A stretch of 25,710 bases of DNA from CAZPZZ01 sp964591245 (GTDB lineage: Bacteria > Acidobacteriota > Vicinamibacteria > Vicinamibacterales > UBA8438): assembly GCA_964591245.1 (NCBI GenBank), contig CAZPZZ010000050.1, positions 1-25,710 of the forward strand, written 5' to 3'. The notes under the pieces are model-generated. The model made no database searches. It saw only the letters and a list, made by a program, of their open reading frames with translations, and was not told where the DNA came from. The first letter of the stretch is position 1. Every line of letters starts with the position of its first letter. This document shows positions 7,746-15,442 of this stretch, in pieces. Position numbers and translations under genes: made by a program.

Positions 7746-8765
7746 CTATCGTCCGGGTGCCGGGAAACGGGCGATGCGATCGCCGCCGGCAACGCCTCCC
7801 ATCCAGATTTCATCATCGACCTGAATGGCCACCGTGCCGAGGATCAAGAGGTCGTCGGACGGGTAGCGCACGATCTCCCGCGCGGTGAGGCTTTCCAGAT
7901 CGACCTCGGAGACGTGTGATGTAACCCCTGCACACCGTCCGTCACGAATGCACTCACCGATTGAGGCACGTGTTGGTCCAAGATGTCCGGCGGCGAGGAT
8001 TGCCCCATTCTGCCCCCAGCGAACGTTGTCGATGTGAAACCCCACTGCCACCGACGCTTTCTGTACGGGTGTTTGTCTGCGTGAGAGCCGGATGAGTGAT
8101 TGTGCGCCGTAGCCTCCTACGTAGAACCATTCTCCATCGCGAGAAATCTCGAGTCCGTTGGGGCCGATATCCTCGCTGCCAGGAACCCGACGCCAGCCCG
8201 AGTCTGTGTTCCACTCCCAGATATCCAGGGTGCGCGGGCTGGTCGCGGCGAAGCCGCCCTCCGGCAGGGCCACGACCGAGTTCAGACCGAGTGCGGCTGG
8301 GGCGACCGCACAGCCGATCCACGTCAGACTGGGGGTTGTGCCACGCATGTCTACATCGAAGACCTCGATCGCCTCACGTGCCCCATGTCCGACAACGTAG
8401 AGCCTGTGGTGGGCGTCATCCCCAGGCTGGAGATAGAGGCCATGGGGGCGGAACTGTCTCGACACGGGGCCAGGACACCCACCGTAGGTCATTCTGTCGT
8501 GTCGAACGTGTGAGCCGGCCGGATAGAGGAGCGTCGTGCTGTGGTCTCGCGTATCAGCAAGGTGGAGAGGGCCGCCGTCGACCATGCTGGACACGATAAC
8601 CCATGGTGTGTCTGGTATCGGCGCGAGGTCTTCGGGGCTGACCGGTCCGCACAGAAACTCTAGTTCGCCTTCTGGGGCACAACTCTGAGCAATAGCTGCA
8701 GGCGTTCCGAGTCCAAGTAAGAGCGCTGCGAACGTTCCGATCATCGTGATGGTCAGTGGTTTCAT
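7746..8765 (-). CDS. Paraoxonase/SMP-30-like exported lactonase-type beta propeller
   Basis: The start is ATG 8765: AGAGGAA lies just upstream and a Sec signal follows at once (cut near AIAQ), whereas the open frame extends to 8963. The 339-residue product is a six-bladed propeller of the PON1/SMP-30 superfamily. Compared with mammalian PON1 from memory, the calcium ligands all have counterparts: E45-D46 (PON1 E53-D54), N162 (N168), N203 (N224) and D246-N247 (D269-N270). The PON1 histidine dyad H115/H134 is matched by H108 (in PHGLYL) and H127, with identical spacing of 19. Known PONs hydrolyse lactones and aryl esters. A periplasmic lactonase acting on lactones formed by the local quinoproteins, or on acyl-homoserine lactones, is plausible but unproven. 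It is the second gene of a minus-strand pair, 85 bases after the first. Confidence 0.8.
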   Translation of the reverse strand: MKPLTITMIGTFAALLLGLGTPAAIAQSCAPEGELEFLCGPVSPEDLAPIPDTPWVIVSSMVDGGPLHLADTRDHSTTLLYPAGSHVRHDRMTYGGCPGPVSRQFRPHGLYLQPGDDAHHRLYVVGHGAREAIEVFDVDMRGTTPSLTWIGCAVAPAALGLNSVVALPEGGFAATSPRTLDIWEWNTDSGWRRVPGSEDIGPNGLEISRDGEWFYVGGYGAQSLIRLSRRQTPVQKASVAVGFHIDNVRWGQNGAILAAGHLGPTRASIGECIRDGRCAGVTSHVSEVDLESLTAREIVRYPSDDLLILGTVAIQVDDEIWMGGVAGGDRIARFPAPGR

Positions 8766-8801
8766 GCCAATTCCTCTCTGAGTGTGCGGTGCTATGAGTG
8801 G

Positions 8802-8822
8802 GTTGCCGCGGAACAGCGGAAC
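8802..8822 (-). other. Small intercistronic inverted repeat
   Basis: Read on the minus strand, GTTCCGC and GCGG-C-AAC can pair with one bulged base around a 6-base loop. It lies between the two minus-strand genes and could affect mRNA stability or partial termination. It is short and may be chance. Confidence 0.25.
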
Positions 8823-8850
8823 ATTTGGAGCCGCGTGCGTGGCCCGGTGC

Positions 8851-9414
8851 TCATCGGACAACTCGGGTAACCCGGAGCGGTGTGCCTGGGCAGTCTGAGG
8901 TGCTGGCAAGTGTCCCTTCGAGAAGAACTTCTTGGCCTGAACGCAGGTCCTGGGTGCCCTCACCGCTCAGCGCATACACTTCTCGCTCTTGTTCTTGTTG
9001 GCCCTGCTCTCGCAGGGTGAGGCATCCATCCTCTTCAACGACGACGCCGCGACGGGCGAGAGTTCCGTCTGTGTCGGTCACGTAATAACCGGCAGAGACG
9101 GCGAGTGGTCTGAAGTATACGTCCACGATCACAAAAAAGTGGGTGCGGTCAGACGTTGCCCACGGTGGCACGGGCACCGTGACGTTGATTGAGCCGTTTT
9201 CGTCGGTGACGAGTTGGGTCAAGACTTCGAAGCTGGACCGGGTGGCACCCATGCCCAGATAGACGGGTGTGACTGCCGGTAAGTCGAGGGTCTCGACTTG
9301 CACCATGGTGCCAGGCGAACCGCTTGTCGGGTTGAACGTCGGGACACGTGCGGTTGTCGCCGGGTCTGGCGATTGCGTGGCTCCGGCACCATCGGGTGGC
9401 TGTTGCGCAAGCAT
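8851..9414 (-). CDS. Protein with IPT-like N-terminal domain and a small beta C-terminal domain; no signal peptide visible
   Basis: ATG 9414 has GGAGG 4 bases upstream (9419-9423 on the plus strand), and the only upstream in-frame codons before a TAA contain no usual start, so this start is secure. The 187-residue product opens directly with MLAQQPPDGAGATQ, which looks like the sequence after a signal-peptide cleavage, yet no hydrophobic leader precedes it in any frame. Residues ~25-110 carry the pattern of an IPT/TIG Ig-like domain (PTSGSPGTMVQV, then YVTDTDG later). Residues ~125-187 (GCLTLRE, EVYALSGEG, GQEVLLEGTL, RVTRVVR) resemble the small OB-like barrel seen in DUF5818-type exported proteins. 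Function unknown; probably a binding or structural protein expressed with the paraoxonase-like gene downstream. Confidence 0.7.
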   Translation of the reverse strand: MLAQQPPDGAGATQSPDPATTARVPTFNPTSGSPGTMVQVETLDLPAVTPVYLGMGATRSSFEVLTQLVTDENGSINVTVPVPPWATSDRTHFFVIVDVYFRPLAVSAGYYVTDTDGTLARRGVVVEEDGCLTLREQGQQEQEREVYALSGEGTQDLRSGQEVLLEGTLASTSDCPGTPLRVTRVVR

Positions 9415-9659
9415 GTGGCCTCCAATAAATATGATCCTACGCCTCCCTTACCTGCCGATCCAGTATCGAGAAAGGGGGTTGGGACCGGCGGCGCAGACTG
9501 TTACAATCACCGCCTGGACTTGTGTTCAAACGCCGAGTGGTGCACCTTCATCGGCTCGTCTCTATCGAGGGGAGTCGTTCATTGATAAGCCTCTCACGGG
9601 GGAGCCTTTTCGTCGGGGGGCGCAGAGCATCACCAGGTTTGGCCGGGAGGCCATGATTC
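9415..9659. promoter_or_regulatory. Divergent intergenic region
   Basis: This 245-base spacer separates the minus-strand IPT-like gene from the plus-strand DUF1592 gene and must hold promoters for both. I see no convincing sigma-70 pair; a TTGAAC hexamer occurs on the minus strand near 9525, without a good -10 element. GGGAGG at 9645-9650 is the ribosome binding site of the plus-strand gene. Confidence 0.4.
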
Positions 9660-12071
9660 ATGAAGACTCTGACCGTCACGCTGGCGTTGCTCGTGGTAGC
9701 CGGTACCTACAGTGGGAGCTGGGGCAAGTTGGCTGCACAGACCGTGGCGGCGCCGGATCATGCAGCGTTGACCGAGGTTGTTCAGCGTTATTGCCAGGGC
9801 TGCCATAACGACCGGATGCTGACCGGTAATTTGTCACTTGAGGGGTTCGATGTTGCCCATGCGGCAGATGCTGCCGCGACGGCCGAAAAAATGATCCGGA
9901 AGTTACGGGCGAATATGATGCCGCCCCCTGGTATGCGCCGCCCACCCGCGGAGATGCTGGTCGCGCTTACCGAAACGCTTGAATCCGTAGTGGATACCGA
10001 TGCGAAAGAGAATCCAGATCCTGGCTCGCGTAGCTTTCAGCGTCTGAACCGACACGATTACGGGGAAGCGATTCGCGCTCTACTTGCCTTAGACATCGAT
10101 GCTGGAGATTATTTGCCGCTCGATACGATGAGCGCCAATTTCGACAACATCGCTGATGTTCAAATGCTGTCGGCGACCTTGCTAGACGGTTATCTGCGCG
10201 CGGCGGCCGAGATCAGTCGGCTGGCCATTGGCGATCCGCAGGTGGCCCCGAAGCAGGTCACATACTCGAAATCGCGGGCGTATTCTCAGTGGGATCAGGT
10301 AGAAGGCGCTCCTTACGGCAGTCGAGGCGGATTTTCCGTCGTGCACAACTTCCCGGCTGACGGCGAGTATCTGCTCTCGATGGCTTTTCAGCACACGACG
10401 ACAGGGGGGTTGTCGGGGTCGACCATCAGGAACGAGCAGATCGAGGTGTCCATCAACGGCGAACCCGTAGCTCTACTCGCTATGGACCAGTGGTTGCGCA
10501 CATCTGATCCGAACGGGGTCAATCTGGAACTGGAAGAGCCCATCTTCGTGCGCGCCGGGCCACAGCGGGTCTCTGCGGTCTTCGTGCGACAATTTGACGG
10601 ACCGGTAGAGGATATTTTGGCTCCTCACGAGTGGTCGATCGTCGATACGGAGATCGGGGATCTTGGGTACGGCATCACGGCATTGCCCCATATGCGCGAT
10701 CTGGTCATCGATGGACCGTATCGGGTTAGTGGTGTGTCGGAGACGCCAAGCCGACGCAAGATTTTCGGCTGTCGTCCGACCCGTGCGTCTCGCGAACGGC
10801 CCTGCGCCGAGGAGATCATCGGTCGCCTGGCGACTGAGGCCTATCGCCGGTCGTTGTCTCCGACTGAACTCGGGGAACTCATGGGGTTCTATGACATCGG
10901 GACGGCCGAGGGCGGATTCGAGGCCGGCGTGGAGATGGCGCTTCAGGCGACGTTGGCCAGCCCAGATTTCGTATTCCGGTTGGAACGGTTGGCCTCCGAT
11001 GTCGTTTCAGATGGAGGTTTTCGTATCGCGGATACGGCCCTGGCGTCTCGTTTGTCTTTTTTCCTGTGGGGAACACCTCCGGATGAGGAACTACGCGCGT
11101 TGGCGTCGTCAGGGGCTCTTTCGGAGCCGGATGTGCTCGAGAGGCAGACGCGCCGCCTGCTCGCCGATCCCCGTTCAGAATCCTTGTCCACACGCTTCGC
11201 TGCGCTCTGGCTTCGGCTTCAGGACATGGATCAGGTCCAACCGGACGCGTTTTGGTTCCCGAACTTTGACCGGCAACTCGCGGATGCGATGCGCCGTGAG
11301 ACAGAGCTTCTATTTGGCTCACTTGTGCGTGAGGATCGAAGCTTTTTCGAACTGTTTACCGCGGACTATACCTTTGTGAATGAACGTCTCGCTCGGCACT
11401 ACGGTATCCCAAACGTCGCTGGCGCGGAGTTCCGGCGTGTGTCGATGCCTGATGAGCGGCGTCGAGGATTATTGGGTCACGGTTCGGTGCTGATGTTGAC
11501 GTCTCTGGCCAACCGAACCTCTCCCGTGCTTCGAGGGAAGTGGCTGCTTGAGGTGATTCTTGGCACTCCGCCGCCCCCGCCGCCACCTGCAATTCCAGAT
11601 CTTGATGAAACGGCAGCCGTGTTGGATGGTCGGTCCCTGACGACTCGTGAGCGGATGGAGCTTCATCGTACGAATCCGACATGTAACGCGTGTCACCGCT
11701 TTATGGATCCGCTGGGGTTGGCGTTGGACAACTTCGACGTGATCGGGAAGTGGCGTATCCGTGAAAATGGTGTGCCGCTGGATACTCGTGGCGAGATGTG
11801 GGACGGGACATTGGTTGAGAGCCCGCAGGAATTGAGGGCGGCGTTGCTGAAGCTGCCCATTCCGCTGGTGAGGACCTTTACCGAAAATTTGATGGCCTAC
11901 GCGTTGGGGCGGCGGATCGAGCACACTGACATGCCGACGGTGCGCGCGATCGGTCGGTCGGCTGAAGAAGCTGGTTTCTCTATGTCGTCTTTCGTCTTGG
12001 GCGTTGTCCGGAGTCCGGCGTTCCAGTTGCTTGGGGGGGACCCGAGCGGCGTTGTTGACAACGTGCAGTAA
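9660..12071 (+). CDS. DUF1592-family planctomycete-type cytochrome protein (PSCyt1/DUF1587/1595/1592/1588/1585)
   Basis: ATG 9660 follows GGGAGG by 9 bases and begins a Sec signal (cut near KLAAQ). The 803-residue protein shows the full domain series of this family in order: a PSCyt1 haem-binding region with CQGCH (C45, C48, H49) and NMMPPPGMRRP; DUF1587 (RLNRHDYGEAIRALL, ~125-185); a beta insert of carbohydrate-binding type (~205-330); DUF1595 (~375-435); DUF1592 (SRLSFFLWGTPPDEEL, ~455-580); DUF1588 with a second CxxCH (C675, C678, H679) in the CNACHRFMDPLGLALDNFD motif; and DUF1585 at the end. Both haem sites look intact. The family is known from planctomycetes, acidobacteria and myxobacteria as a likely periplasmic multihaem redox protein with no proven substrate. 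It pairs with the DUF1552 gene 33 bases downstream, the usual arrangement. Confidence 0.93.
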   Translation: MKTLTVTLALLVVAGTYSGSWGKLAAQTVAAPDHAALTEVVQRYCQGCHNDRMLTGNLSLEGFDVAHAADAAATAEKMIRKLRANMMPPPGMRRPPAEMLVALTETLESVVDTDAKENPDPGSRSFQRLNRHDYGEAIRALLALDIDAGDYLPLDTMSANFDNIADVQMLSATLLDGYLRAAAEISRLAIGDPQVAPKQVTYSKSRAYSQWDQVEGAPYGSRGGFSVVHNFPADGEYLLSMAFQHTTTGGLSGSTIRNEQIEVSINGEPVALLAMDQWLRTSDPNGVNLELEEPIFVRAGPQRVSAVFVRQFDGPVEDILAPHEWSIVDTEIGDLGYGITALPHMRDLVIDGPYRVSGVSETPSRRKIFGCRPTRASRERPCAEEIIGRLATEAYRRSLSPTELGELMGFYDIGTAEGGFEAGVEMALQATLASPDFVFRLERLASDVVSDGGFRIADTALASRLSFFLWGTPPDEELRALASSGALSEPDVLERQTRRLLADPRSESLSTRFAALWLRLQDMDQVQPDAFWFPNFDRQLADAMRRETELLFGSLVREDRSFFELFTADYTFVNERLARHYGIPNVAGAEFRRVSMPDERRRGLLGHGSVLMLTSLANRTSPVLRGKWLLEVILGTPPPPPPPAIPDLDETAAVLDGRSLTTRERMELHRTNPTCNACHRFMDPLGLALDNFDVIGKWRIRENGVPLDTRGEMWDGTLVESPQELRAALLKLPIPLVRTFTENLMAYALGRRIEHTDMPTVRAIGRSAEEAGFSMSSFVLGVVRSPAFQLLGGDPSGVVDNVQ

Positions 12072-12104
12072 CTGCGGTCCGATGCACTGCTAGGAGATTG
12101 AGTC

Positions 12105-13493
12105 ATGTTTATCACAGGAAAGAGCATTCCTCGACGCACCTTTCTCCGGGATATCGGAACGGCCTCGCTGGCTTTGCCGTTTCTCGACGCGATGCGTCCC
12201 GCTGGCCGGGTGTCTGCGGCCATGGCCGCCGCTTTGGATCCGACCCGGTTGGTGTGCATCGAAATGGTCCACGGTGCTGCCGGGTCGAATGCGTGGGGTG
12301 CGACCCAACATCTGTGGAGTCCCGCGGAGACAGGCCGAAACTTCGATTTGAGTGCGGGCGCGTTGAGTTCATTGGAGCCCTATCGGGATTATCTGACGAT
12401 CGTCAGCAATACCGATGTTGGCATGGCCGAGGCCTTCTCGCCGCCGGAGATCGGGGGAGACCATTTCCGGACCAGCTCGGTCTTTCTGACGCATTCTCAT
12501 CCCAAGCAGACCCAGGGATCGGACGTGCTGGCTGGGACGTCACTCGACCAGGCTCATGCACAGCGGTTCGGTCAAGATACGCCGATACCGTCGATGCAGT
12601 TGTGCATCGAGAATGTTGACCAGGCCGGGGGGTGCGCCTACGGGTATACGTGCGTCTACACCGACTCCATCAGCTGGGCGTCTCCTTCTCAACCGCTACC
12701 GGTCACGCGGTCTCCTCGCGTTGCCTTTGAGCAGCTTTTCGGAGTCGGGGGAACGGCCGAAGAGCGGGCTGCCCGTCGTCGAACCGATGCGAGTATTCTC
12801 GACTGGATGACCGCACGGGTCGCGCAACTGAAGCGAGAGCTTGGTCCCACGGATCGCGTGCGGATGGAGCGGTATCTGGACAATATCCGTGAAATCGAAC
12901 GGCGCATCCAGCGGGTGGAAGAGCGGAATCTGAGCGGTGAACCGCGGGAGCTACCGGCAGCGCCGGCCGGCGTGCCGGATTCGTTTGACGAGCACGCAAA
13001 ATTGATGTTCGACGTGCAGGCGTTGGCGTTCGAGAGTGATGTCACACGAGTGTTCTCGTTCAAGATGGGCCGCGACGCGTCCGGTCGTGTGTTCCCGCTG
13101 AGTGGAACAGATAAACCGTTCCACTCCGCGTCTCACCATGGTGGCAACGAGGACGCCATCGTAGAGTTCAGCAAGATTAATCGCTACCACGTAAGCCTGC
13201 TGCCCTACTTCCTAGACAAGCTCAAGAATACGATGGAAGGGGATACGAATTTACTCGATAAGAGCGCCATCCTCTACGGCTCTGGCATGGGAGATCCCAA
13301 CCTGCACAACCACAAGCGATGCCCGCTGCTGGTGTTGGGACATGCCAACGGGAAGCTACCGGGAGGGGTACATATCGACGCTGCCGATGGGACTCCGATG
13401 GCCAACGCGATGTTGAGCTTATTGCACGCACTTGGACATGATGACAAGCCAACCTTTGGCGATAGTTCCGGTGCGCTCTCGTTGAGTATCTAG
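12105..13493 (+). CDS. DUF1552 family Tat-exported protein
   Basis: ATG 12105 has AGGAGA about 7 bases upstream. The 462-residue protein starts with a twin-arginine signal (PRRTFLRDIGTASLALPFL) and matches DUF1552 over its full length. This is an alkaline-phosphatase-like or DUF1501-related fold: GGDHFRTSSVFLTHSHP near 121-137, the acidic, Arg-rich helix with MERYLDNIREIERRIQ near 246-261, and a C-terminal region with HNHKRCPLLVLG. A Tat signal suggests folding or cofactor insertion in the cytoplasm before export. The biochemical role is not established. It stands in an operon after DUF1592, and coexistence of the two is a strong family-level rule, so they probably form one periplasmic system. 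Confidence 0.92.
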   Translation: MFITGKSIPRRTFLRDIGTASLALPFLDAMRPAGRVSAAMAAALDPTRLVCIEMVHGAAGSNAWGATQHLWSPAETGRNFDLSAGALSSLEPYRDYLTIVSNTDVGMAEAFSPPEIGGDHFRTSSVFLTHSHPKQTQGSDVLAGTSLDQAHAQRFGQDTPIPSMQLCIENVDQAGGCAYGYTCVYTDSISWASPSQPLPVTRSPRVAFEQLFGVGGTAEERAARRRTDASILDWMTARVAQLKRELGPTDRVRMERYLDNIREIERRIQRVEERNLSGEPRELPAAPAGVPDSFDEHAKLMFDVQALAFESDVTRVFSFKMGRDASGRVFPLSGTDKPFHSASHHGGNEDAIVEFSKINRYHVSLLPYFLDKLKNTMEGDTNLLDKSAILYGSGMGDPNLHNHKRCPLLVLGHANGKLPGGVHIDAADGTPMANAMLSLLHALGHDDKPTFGDSSGALSLSI

Positions 13494-13501
13494 GTATAAG
13501 G

Positions 13502-13551
13502 GAGGGACGGATCTCGTGCGGGGTGGGACGTCAAATCCTGCACCGTCCCTC
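13502..13551 (+). terminator. Stem-loop after the DUF1552 gene
   Basis: GAGGGACGG (13502-13510) pairs perfectly with CCGTCCCTC (13543-13551). The 32-base loop can fold further through GTGC and GCAC. It starts 8 bases after the stop codon. No T-run follows, so it is either a weak or factor-dependent terminator or a 3'-end stabiliser that lets some reading through into the ankyrin gene. Confidence 0.4.
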
Positions 13552-13571
13552 TCTGGCACGCAGTGTTGTTC

Positions 13572-13595
13572 TGTAGCCGCCACGGGCGGGCTACA
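13572..13595 (+). other. Second hairpin in the leader of the ankyrin gene
   Basis: TGTAGCC (13572-13578) pairs with GGCTACA (13589-13595), continued inside by GCC and GGC with a single bulged G around the triloop ACG. It lies about 50 bases before the start codon of the ankyrin gene, so it could be a leader structure or a second terminator arm. Confidence 0.35.
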
Positions 13596-13643
13596 ACCGT
13601 CATAGATGTTTCGTTTCGGGTCAGATTGCCCAAGGAGCTGGTC

Positions 13644-15431
13644 ATGCACACCGGACCACGGTTGGCTTTCGTCTTTCTGTTCTTGCTCGTGCCCGGTCTG
13701 TTGTCGATACAGGCAGCACCCGCCGATTCATTGGTGGCCGATGCGTCGATGCGGGGAGACATCGACCAGGTAGAGGCGTTATTGGCAAGGGGAGCCGACG
13801 TACAGACGGCTAGGGCCGATGGGATGACGGCTCTGCACTGGGCCGCCAGGCGCAGTGATGGGGACCTGGCCGAAATGCTGATATACGCCGGAGCCAACCT
13901 TGATGCACTGACCCGCCTCGGCCAGCACACACCGCTTCATGTGGCGAGCAGAAGTGGGAACGATACGGTCGTGCGTGCGCTGCTGGATGCTGGCGCCGAT
14001 CCACGGGCGTTGACCGATAGCGGAACGACGGCTTTGCATCTTGCGGCTCAGGCAGGGAATGCTGAAGCCGTGGTGGCGCTGATCGAGGCCGGGGCCGAGA
14101 TTGATGCTCAGGAATCGAACTGGGGCCAGACGCCATTGATGTTTGCGGCGGCAGCGAATCGCCTGGGGCCGGTCACGGTATTGATGGAGCGCGGTGCAGC
14201 ACTGGATCTCGCCACACGGGTCGCGGATCTCCCCGCTCTTGATGCAGTGGACCGGGCGGCCGGGCGCCGGCGCCAGGATGTGCTGAATGGTTACCGGGAG
14301 GCAGCGCCGGCGGCGGCCCAGCAGGGATGGCAACCCACCGGAAGTCAGGTGCAGGCAGCCATTCGCGCGGCACGAGAGGTACAAGCATTTCCGGAATTGG
14401 CCGAGCGGAAAAACCCTGATGGCGAGATGGTCTACCGCGGAACACCTAGGGCCTATACCGAACGGGTGGGAAAGCAGGGTGGACTGACCGCGTTGCTGCA
14501 TGCCTCCCGCCAAGGACATGTCGATGTGGCCATGGCGTTGCTGTACGCCGGTGCCGATATTAATCAGGTCAGCGGGGATCATACGAGCCCGCTGCAAGTC
14601 GCCACAATGAATGGGCATTTCGATCTTGCACTGCGGTTGATCGAGCGTGGGGCCGATCCCAATATTGCGACCGCAGCCGGGGCGCCCCCACTCTTTGCCG
14701 CGCTCAATCTACAATGGGCACCCCGCGCACGGTATCCGCAGCCAAGAGCGCACGACCAGCAACAGACCACCTACCTGGATGTTATGAAGGCGTTGCTGCA
14801 GGCAGGTGCCGAGCCGAACGTACGCTTGGAGAAGCACCTCTGGTACATGTCCTATAACCACTGTTGCTCGGAGAGCGTGGACGGGGCGTCTCCGTTCTGG
14901 CGTGCTGCCTATGCGACCGACGTCGAGGCAATGCAACTCCTGATGTCGTATGGGGCCGATCCGGATGTTCCGACCCGGGCGCCCGAGCCTCGACGGCGGA
15001 GTGGAGAGGAAGACACGGAGCCCGATCCCTCCGGCTTGCCTCCGGTTGAGCCAGGTGGGTCAGGGGTGTGGCCACTCCATGCGGCATCTGGGGTTGGTTA
15101 CGGTGAGGGCTTCGAATCGAACGCGCATCGCCACGTGCCAGGCGGATGGCTGCCGTCGGTCAAGTATCTTGTGGAAGAGGTCGGCGTCGACGTGAACGCA
15201 CGAGACCATGAAGGCTACAATGCCGTCCACCACGCGGCCGCGCGAGGCGACACCGAACTGGTGAAATATCTTGTCGAACAGGGTGTTGACGTCCTGGCGG
15301 TCAGTCGCCGCGGCCAGACGACCGCAGATATGGCGAATGGTCCCTACCAACGGACGTTACCGTTCCCAGAGACTTTGAATTACCTGGAGAGCCTCGGCGC
15401 GGTCAATAACGATAATTGCGTCTCCTGCTGA
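13644..15431 (+). CDS. Exported ankyrin-repeat protein
   Basis: ATG 13644 is chosen because AAGGAG (13632-13637) lies 6 bases upstream and a Sec signal follows directly (cut near IQAAPA). The open frame begins earlier at 13563 with no leader-like sequence. The 595-residue product carries about eleven ankyrin repeats: five consecutive ones from ~30 to 195 (TALHWAARR, TPLHVASRSG, TALHLAAQAG, TPLMFAA), a break of ~75 residues, then about six more with insertions, ending with VHHAAARGDTELVKYLVEQG. Ankyrin stacks bind proteins, so this is probably a periplasmic scaffold. It is the third gene of the DUF1592-DUF1552 block, a recurring context for exported ankyrin proteins. The C-terminus ends in NCVSC, giving two cysteines at the tip; an internal CC pair occurs near residue 410. 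Confidence 0.88.
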   Translation: MHTGPRLAFVFLFLLVPGLLSIQAAPADSLVADASMRGDIDQVEALLARGADVQTARADGMTALHWAARRSDGDLAEMLIYAGANLDALTRLGQHTPLHVASRSGNDTVVRALLDAGADPRALTDSGTTALHLAAQAGNAEAVVALIEAGAEIDAQESNWGQTPLMFAAAANRLGPVTVLMERGAALDLATRVADLPALDAVDRAAGRRRQDVLNGYREAAPAAAQQGWQPTGSQVQAAIRAAREVQAFPELAERKNPDGEMVYRGTPRAYTERVGKQGGLTALLHASRQGHVDVAMALLYAGADINQVSGDHTSPLQVATMNGHFDLALRLIERGADPNIATAAGAPPLFAALNLQWAPRARYPQPRAHDQQQTTYLDVMKALLQAGAEPNVRLEKHLWYMSYNHCCSESVDGASPFWRAAYATDVEAMQLLMSYGADPDVPTRAPEPRRRSGEEDTEPDPSGLPPVEPGGSGVWPLHAASGVGYGEGFESNAHRHVPGGWLPSVKYLVEEVGVDVNARDHEGYNAVHHAAARGDTELVKYLVEQGVDVLAVSRRGQTTADMANGPYQRTLPFPETLNYLESLGAVNNDNCVSC

Positions 15432-15442
15432 TGGCCGAGGGC

